A stretch of DNA of 64,000 bases from Acanthosepion esculentum (Eukaryota > Mollusca > Cephalopoda > Sepiida > Sepiidae): contig OZ038510.1 of assembly GCA_964036315.1 (NCBI GenBank), forward strand, positions 80,512,849-80,576,848, given 5' to 3'. The notes beneath the pieces are model-generated. The model did not search any database. It was not told the origin of the DNA and saw only the letters and a list, made by a program, of their open reading frames with translations. Positions 58,578 through 64,000 of the stretch are shown here, in pieces. The position numbers and the translations under genes were made by a program. Position 1 is the first letter of the stretch. Each line of letters begins with the position of its first letter.

Positions 58578-60593
58578 TATATATACACTAGCGTTCAGAT
58601 GGAAATTCATCACCATTACCTTCAACTTAAACTTTAAATGTACAGGTATATTATTTAGCAACGAGCAGAACATTATATATACACTAGCGTTCAGAAGGAA
58701 ATTCATCGCCATTACCTTCAACTTAAACGTTAAATGTACAGGTATATTATTTAGCAACGAGCAGAACATTATATATACACTAGCGTTCAGATGGAAATTC
58801 ATCGCCATTACCATCAACTTAAACATTAAATGTACAGGTATATTATATAGCAACGAGCAGAACATTATATATACACTAGCGTTCAGAAGGAAATTCATCG
58901 CCATTACCTTCAACTTAAACCTTAAATGTACAGGTATATTATATAGCAACGAGCAGAACATTATATATACACTAGCGTTCAGAAGGAAATTCGTCGCCAT
59001 TACCTTCAACTTAAACATTAAATGTACAGGTATATTATTTAGCAACGAGCAGACCATTATATATACACTAGCGTTCAGAAGGAAATTCGTCGCCATTACC
59101 TTCAACTTAAACATTAAATGTACAGGTATATTATTTAGCAACTAGCAGAACATTATATATACACTAGCGTTCAGATGGAAATTCATCGCCATTACCTTCA
59201 ACTTAAACCTTAAATGTACAGGTATATTATATAGCAACGAGCAGAACATTATATATACACTAGCGTTCAGAAGGAAATTCGTCGCCATTACCTTCAACTT
59301 AAACATTAAATGTACAGGTATATTATATAGCAACGAGTAGAACATTATATATACACTAGCGTTCAGAAGGAAATTCATCGCCATTACCTTCAACTTAAAC
59401 CTTAAATGTACAGGTATATTATTTAGCAACGAGCAGAACATTATATATACACTAGCGTTCAGAAGGAAATTCATCGCCATTACCTTCAACTTAAACTTTA
59501 AATTTACAGGTATATTATTTAGCAACGAGCAGAACATTATATATACACTAGCGTTCAGATGGAAATTCATCGCCATTACCCTCAACTTAAACTTTAAATT
59601 TACAGGTATATTATTTAGCAACGAGCAGAACATTATATATACACTAGCGTTCAGATGGAAATTCGTCGCCATAACATTCAACTTAAACCTTAAATGTACA
59701 GGTATATTATTTAGCAACGAGCAGAACATTATATATACACTAGCGTTCAGAAGGAAATTCATCGCCATTACCTTCAACTTAAACCTTATATGTACAGGTA
59801 TATTATTTAGCAACGAGCAGAACATTATATATACACTAGCGTTCAGAAGGAAATTCGTCGCCATTACCTTCAACTTAAACCTTAAATGTACAGGTATATT
59901 ATTTAGCAACGAGCAGAACATTATATATACACTAGCGTTCAGAAGGAAATTCGTCGCCATTACCTTCAACTTAAACCTTAAATGTACAGGTATATTATAT
60001 AGCAACGAGCAGAACATTATATATACACTAGCGTTCAGAAGGAAATTCATCGCCATTACCTACAAATTAAACCTTAAATGTACAGGTATATTATATATCA
60101 ACGAGCAGAATATTATATATACACTAGCGTTCAGAAGGAAATTCGTCGCCATTACCTTCAACTTAAACCTTAAATGTACAGGTATATTATATAGCAACGA
60201 GCAGAACATTATATATACACTAGCGTTCAGAAGGAAATTCATCGCCATTACCTTCAAATTAAACTTTAAATGTACAGGTATATTATATAGCAACGAGCAG
60301 AACATTATATATACACTAGCGTTCAGAAGGAAATTCATCGCCATTACCTTCAAATTAAACTTTAAATGTACAAGTATATTATATAGCAACGAGCAGAACA
60401 TTATATATACACTAGCGTTCAGAAGGAAATTCATCGCCATTACCTTCAACTTAAACCTTAAATGTACAGGTATATTATATAGCAACGAGCAGAATATTAT
60501 ATATACACTAGCGTTCAGATGGAAATTCATCGCCATTACCTTCAACTTAAACTTTAAATGTACAGGTATATTATTTAGCAACGAGCAGAACAT
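58578..60593. repeat. Third, shortened copy (21 monomers, 2,016 bp)
   Basis: Equals about 56,562-58,577 at an offset of 2,016 bp: AGACCATT near 59,053, CGAGTAGAAC near 59,335, and AAATTTACAGG near 59,500 and 59,597. Private changes are ATCACCATT near 58,609, AACTAGCAG near 59,142 and CCTACAAATT near 60,059. Similarity fades by about 60,700, where TAGAGTTCAGGAGG appears. Confidence 0.85.
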
Positions 60594-62722
60594 TATATAT
60601 ACACTAGCGTTCAGATGGAAATTCATCGCCATTACCTTCAAATTAAACTTTAAATGTACAGGTATATTATTTAGCAACGAGCAGAACATTATATATACAC
60701 TAGAGTTCAGGAGGAAATTCGTCGCCATTACCTTCAACTTAAACCTTAAATGTACAGGTATATTATTTAGCAACGAGCAGAACATTATATATACACTAGC
60801 GTTCAGAAGGAAATTCATCGCCATTATCTTCAACTTAAACATTAAATGTACAGGCATATTATTTAGCAACGAGCAGAACATTATATATACACTAGCGTTC
60901 AGAAGGAAATTCATCGCCATTACCTTCAACTTAAACCTTAAATGTACAGGTATATTATTTAGAAACGGACAGAACATTATATATACACTAGCGTTCAGAA
61001 GGAAATTCATCGCCATTACCTTCAACTTAAACCTTAAATGTACAGGTATATTATTTAGAAACGGACAGAACATTATATATACACTAGCGTTCAGATGGAA
61101 ATTCATCGCCATTACCTTCAACTTAAACATTAAATGTACAGGCATATTATTTAGCAACGAGCAGAACATTATATACACTAGCGTTCAGAAGGAAATTCGT
61201 CGCCATTACCTTCAACTTAAACCTTAAATGTACAGGTATATTATTTAGCAACGAGCAGAACATTATATATACACTAGCGTTCAGAAGGAAATTCATCGCC
61301 ATTACCTTCAACTTAAACCTTAAATGTACAGGTATATTATTTAGAAACGGACAGAACATTATATATACACTAGCGTTCAGAAGGAAATTCGTCGCCATTA
61401 CCTTCAACTTAAACCTTAAATGTACAGATATATTATTTAGAAACGGACAGAACATTATATATACACTAGCGTTCAGGAGGAAATTCGTCGCCATTACCTT
61501 CAACTTAAACCTTAAATGTGCAGATATATTATTTAGCAACGAGCATAACATTATATATACACTAGCGTTCAGAAGGAAATTCGTCGCCATTACCTTCAAC
61601 TTAAACCTTAAATGTACAGATATATTATTTAGCAACGAGCATAACATTATATATATACTAGCGTTCAGAAGGAAATTCGTCGCCATTACCTTCAACTTAA
61701 ACCTTAAATGTACAGGTATATTATTTAGCAACGAGCAGAACATTATATATACACTAGCGTTCAGGAGGAAATACGTCGCCATTACCTTCAACTTAAACCT
61801 TAAATGTACAGGTATATTATTTAGCAACGAGCAGAACATTATATATACACTAGCGTTCAGAAGGAAATTTGTCGCCATTATCTTCAACTTAAACCTTAAA
61901 TGTACAGGTATATTATTTAGCAACGAGCAGAACATTATATATACACTAGCGTTCAGAAGAAAATTCATCGCCATTACCTTCAACTTAAACCTTAAATGTA
62001 CAGGTATATTATTTAGCAACGAGCAGAACATTATATATACACTAGCGTTCAGGAGGAAATACGTCGCCATTACCTTCAACTTAAACCTTAAATGTACAGG
62101 TATATTATTTAGCAACGAGCAGAACATTATATATACACTAGCGTTCAGAATGAAATTCGTCGCCATTACCTTCAACTTAAACCTTAAATGTACAGGTATA
62201 TTATTTAGCAACGAGCAGAACATTATATATACACTAGCGTTCAGAAGGAAATTCGTCGCCATTACCTTCAACTTAAACCTTAAATGTACAGGCATATTAT
62301 TTAGCAACGAGCAGAACATTATATATACACTAGCGTTCAGAAGGAAATTCGTCGCCATTACCTTCAACTTAAACCTTAAATGTACAGGTATATTATTTAG
62401 CAACGAGCAGAACATTATATATACACTAGCGTTCAGAAGGAAATTCGTCGCCATTACCTTCAACTTAAACCTTAAATGTACAGGCATATTATTTAGCAAC
62501 GAGCAGAACATTATATATACACTAGCGTTCAGAAGGAAATTCGTCGCCATTACTTTCAACTTAAACCTTAAATATACAGGTATATTATATAGCAACGAGC
62601 CGAACATTATATATACACTAGCGTTCAGATGGAAATTCGTCGCCATTACCTTCAACTTAAACCTTAAATATACAAGTATATTATTTAGCAACGAGCAGAA
62701 CATTATATATACACTAGCGTCC
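60594..62722. repeat. Right edge of the satellite array
   Basis: The last 22 or so monomers carry variants hardly seen elsewhere. AGAAACGGACAG occurs four times (near 60,961, 61,057, 61,341 and 61,437). GAGCATAAC and TCAGGAGG are repeated, and the final copies have AAATATACA in place of AAATGTACA. One monomer near 61,170 has lost two bases of the AT core (94 bp). The final copy starts at 62,671 and matches the consensus for 50 bases, as far as CACTAGCGT. It then departs at about 62,721, where TCAG becomes CCAA and the flank begins. Confidence 0.9.
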
Positions 62723-62871
62723 AATGATAGAGAATTAAAGATGAAAATCGGAAAAAAATATTTCCATTGCTACAGACTAATAATACTATTATTATTTTAT
62801 TTTTATTTTTATTCCGTTTTATTATCGGATGATTTATAGATTATGTTCTTTCATTAGTTTTTTTCTTTTTT
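62723..62871. other. AT-rich flank, no gene seen
   Basis: This short stretch follows the array edge. It contains an A-run near 62,753 and a (TTA/TTTTA)-type simple run around 62,780-62,815. I see no coding region, RNA gene or target-site duplication that would explain the junction. Confidence 0.6.
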
Positions 62872-63615
62872 CCTTATTTTTTTGTTCTTCTCCATTGCTG
62901 TTTTTTAGATGAAGCATTTTCGTTATTATTGCTTTTTTGTTAGTTATTTTTATTTATTTAATATATTTATTTTTATTGTTAGTTTTATTCTGTGTTATTA
63001 TACTTGATTTTTAAATGAAGCTCTATCATTGTTTATATTTTATTATCAATTTTATTCTGTCGTATTTTTGTATTTAGATGAAGCATTGTGACTATTACTA
63101 GTTTAATGCTAGTTTTTCCTTCTTCTCATTGCTGTTTTTTAGATGAAGCATTTTCGTTATTATTATTTTTGTGCTAGTTTTTCCTTATTATTGCTGTTTT
63201 TAGATGAAGCATTTTCGCTATTATTCTTCTATTACGAGTTTTTTTCTTATTATTGCTGTTTCTCAGATGAAGCATTTTGGCTATTTTTATTTTATTGCTA
63301 GTTTTTCTTTCTTATTATTGCTGTTATTTTATATGAAGACTTTTCACAATTATTATTTTATTGCTAGTTTATCCCATGTTATTATTCTTAATTTTGAGAT
63401 GAAGCATAATTGCTATTATTAGTTTTATTGTTATTATTGCATTTCGATTAAGCATTATTATTATTATTATTTTATAACTAGTATAATTATACCTTATTTT
63501 TGCATTTAGATGAAGTATTTAGGCTATTATTATTATTGCTAGTTTTTCCTTCGTATTATTGCTGTTTTTAGATGAAGCATTATCGCCTCTATGATTTCGC
63601 TACTATTTTTTATTC
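62872..63615. repeat. Degenerate minisatellite, period about 62-66 bp
   Basis: The motif AGATGAAGCATTTTC and its relatives recur near 62,907, 63,013, 63,077, 63,141, 63,202, 63,265, 63,331, 63,397, 63,445, 63,508 and 63,570. Most intervals are 61-66 bp, with one of 48 bp and one of 106 bp. Between the motifs lies a T-rich filler of CTTATTATTGCTG and TTATTGCTAG elements. Copies have diverged by many substitutions and indels, so this repeat is much older or less homogenised than the 96-bp satellite. It shows no clear similarity to the 96-bp monomer. The 72-codon open frame at 63,204-63,422 is only this repeat read through (MKHF-like segments recur) and is not called as a gene. Confidence 0.85.
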
Positions 63616-63712
63616 CACATTCTTTTTGCTTTTCACTCTTATTATTTTATTGGTTAGTTTTTTACTAAGTCTTATAACTGATGCCCTGTATCACAAGTAA
63701 TATTAGTAGTAA
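63616..63712. other. T-rich spacer, nothing recognised
   Basis: Transition from the minisatellite to more complex sequence. T-rich up to about 63,665 and of mixed composition afterwards. No feature is supported. Confidence 0.4.
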
Positions 63713-63880
63713 CAAAGAAAAAGGGCACTGAGCTGTTATGTAATATCAGTCCCCTTATATGGCAGTGAATGCTGGAAAATTATCCCACTGATGAAGAGAA
63801 AACTTGATGCAGTATAGATGTAGTCCTACATGCAATCAGGATAAATATTACAGAAAATGTTCTTAAGCACTTTAGTCCTG
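63713..63880 (+). pseudogene. Decayed C-terminal fragment of a non-LTR retrotransposon reverse transcriptase (RTE-like)
   Basis: The frame starting at 63,713 reads through to PLYGSECWK (from about 63,752) and then KRKLDAV, ending at a TAG at 63,815. A tyrosine-glycine core (LLYGSE-W) followed by an R/K-LDA/E-F/V-EM segment is typical of the region after the catalytic domain in RTE-like and related animal LINE polymerases. In the same frame the next codons are stop-M-stop, consistent with decay of an EMW-type motif. From about 63,817 a second frame continues with IRINITENVLKH, which resembles the family's following RI-W-T--V-N-EVL segment, so there is also a frameshift. No 5' part of an element, no catalytic YADD box and no tail were found. 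The family assignment rests on short motifs recognised by eye. Confidence 0.6.
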
Positions 63881-64000
63881 GGTATGATGATAAACTACAG
63901 ACTGCAGTAAGTTCCCTGTTCGGAGATGGAGGCTTTGAGGAGCTTGGAACCACCTTTTAATTGCCTTTGTAAGCGACTCCACCCAAACGCTGTTACGGTT
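63881..64000. other. Unassigned complex sequence at the window edge
   Basis: Less AT-biased than the preceding flank. The frame from 63,817 stays open to a TAA at 63,958, giving a 47-codon run with no start context and no family I recognise past about 63,880. It may be the 3' end of the LINE-like remnant or unrelated unique sequence. The window ends before this can be settled. Confidence 0.35.

Larger units (their letters stand above)
1..62722. repeat. 96-bp satellite DNA array, 653 full copies plus one partial
   Basis: Head-to-tail copies of a 96-bp unit, each beginning with a variant of TACAGGTATATTATTTAGCA. The copy at 1-96 matches the majority sequence. Register was checked at many points. 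The copy at 21,121 is exactly 220 periods from position 1, the copy at 38,577 is 402 periods after allowing sixteen 1-bp deletions, and the last copy starts at 62,671 after 653 periods when one 2-bp deletion is also allowed. All copies have the same orientation. Copies differ from one another by base substitutions at a few percent of sites or less. No other sequence interrupts the array, and its left end lies outside the window. Long satellites of this type are typical of eukaryotic heterochromatin (centromeric, pericentromeric or subtelomeric), but nothing here proves which. The period is divisible by three, so long open frames on both strands are expected and are not called as genes. Confidence 0.99.

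Noticed and set aside
38556..59141. Giant minus-strand open frame (6,861 codons), and other long frames on both strands across the array
   Set aside because: The frames repeat a 32-residue unit because the DNA period is 96. Both strands are open at once, frames are broken by shared 1-bp deletions and scattered stops, and many begin with non-ATG codons. No promoter, intron or domain evidence supports a protein.
1..62722. CRISPR array
   Set aside because: The copies are contiguous with no unique spacers, the unit is 96 bp, and the context is eukaryotic.
1..62722. TATA-like element (TATATATAC) in each monomer as a promoter
   Set aside because: It occurs in every copy simply because it is part of the repeat, and no transcript or gene follows it.
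1..62722. Telomeric repeat or CENP-B box
   Set aside because: No short telomere motif is present, and no match to the CENP-B box core is visible in the monomer.
62723..62871. Target-site duplication or transposon end at the array border
   Set aside because: No matching short direct repeat or terminal inverted repeat could be found, and the other array end is outside the window.
63204..63422. 72-codon open frame in the flank
   Set aside because: It runs through the degenerate 62-66-bp repeat, and its MKHF-like segments simply mirror that repeat.
63881..63957. Coding exon in the 47-codon frame at the right edge
   Set aside because: It is too short, has no start or splice context that I can defend, and is probably the tail of the retrotransposon remnant.

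Overview
This window is almost entirely one satellite DNA array. Positions 1 to about 62,722 are head-to-tail copies of a 96-bp monomer (about 33% G+C by counting the first copy). There are 653 complete copies plus a final partial copy of about 52 bp. The array is cut by the left end of the window and ends abruptly near 62,722. No transposon, gene, RNA gene or other unrelated sequence interrupts it. The remaining 1.3 kb is an AT-rich, T-biased flank. It holds a second, degenerate tandem repeat (period about 62-66 bp) and then a decayed fragment that reads like the C-terminal end of a non-LTR retrotransposon reverse transcriptase.

This is a eukaryotic, most likely animal, heterochromatic or pericentromeric/subtelomeric array. 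The long satellite, the AT-rich minisatellite flank and the degenerate LINE-like remnant support that. I cannot name a species; an invertebrate is a guess. I support no functional protein-coding gene in the window.

Layout. (1) 0-11.6 kb: monomers often with A at monomer site 5, including a 27-monomer (2,592-bp) higher-order block present as two near-identical tandem copies plus an older, more diverged copy. (2) 11.6-18.1 kb: nested 15-, 16- and 22-monomer periodicities carrying a shared marker module. (3) 18.1-36.7 kb: a 4,414-bp block, then a 7,097-bp block that begins with a copy of it, then a second 7,097-bp copy. These blocks carry all sixteen 95-bp monomers, which share one single-base deletion. 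(4) 36.5-40.7 kb: a mosaic of 21- and 24-monomer offsets. (5) 40.7-49 kb: short-range duplications at 3, 5 and 10 monomers. (6) 49.1-52.4 kb: a strikingly homogeneous run of about 34 monomers. (7) 53.0-60.6 kb: 29- and 21-monomer tandem blocks. (8) 60.6-62.7 kb: the array edge, with private variants. (9) 62.7-64.0 kb: the non-satellite flank.

Because 96 is divisible by three, both strands carry enormous stop-free frames, up to 6,861 codons on the minus strand at 38,556-59,141. These are best read as by-products of the period, not as genes. The informative content is the amplification history: nested higher-order repeats of very different ages, almost no independent length changes over 62.7 kb, and regionally sorted variants at a few monomer sites, one of which carries all four bases.
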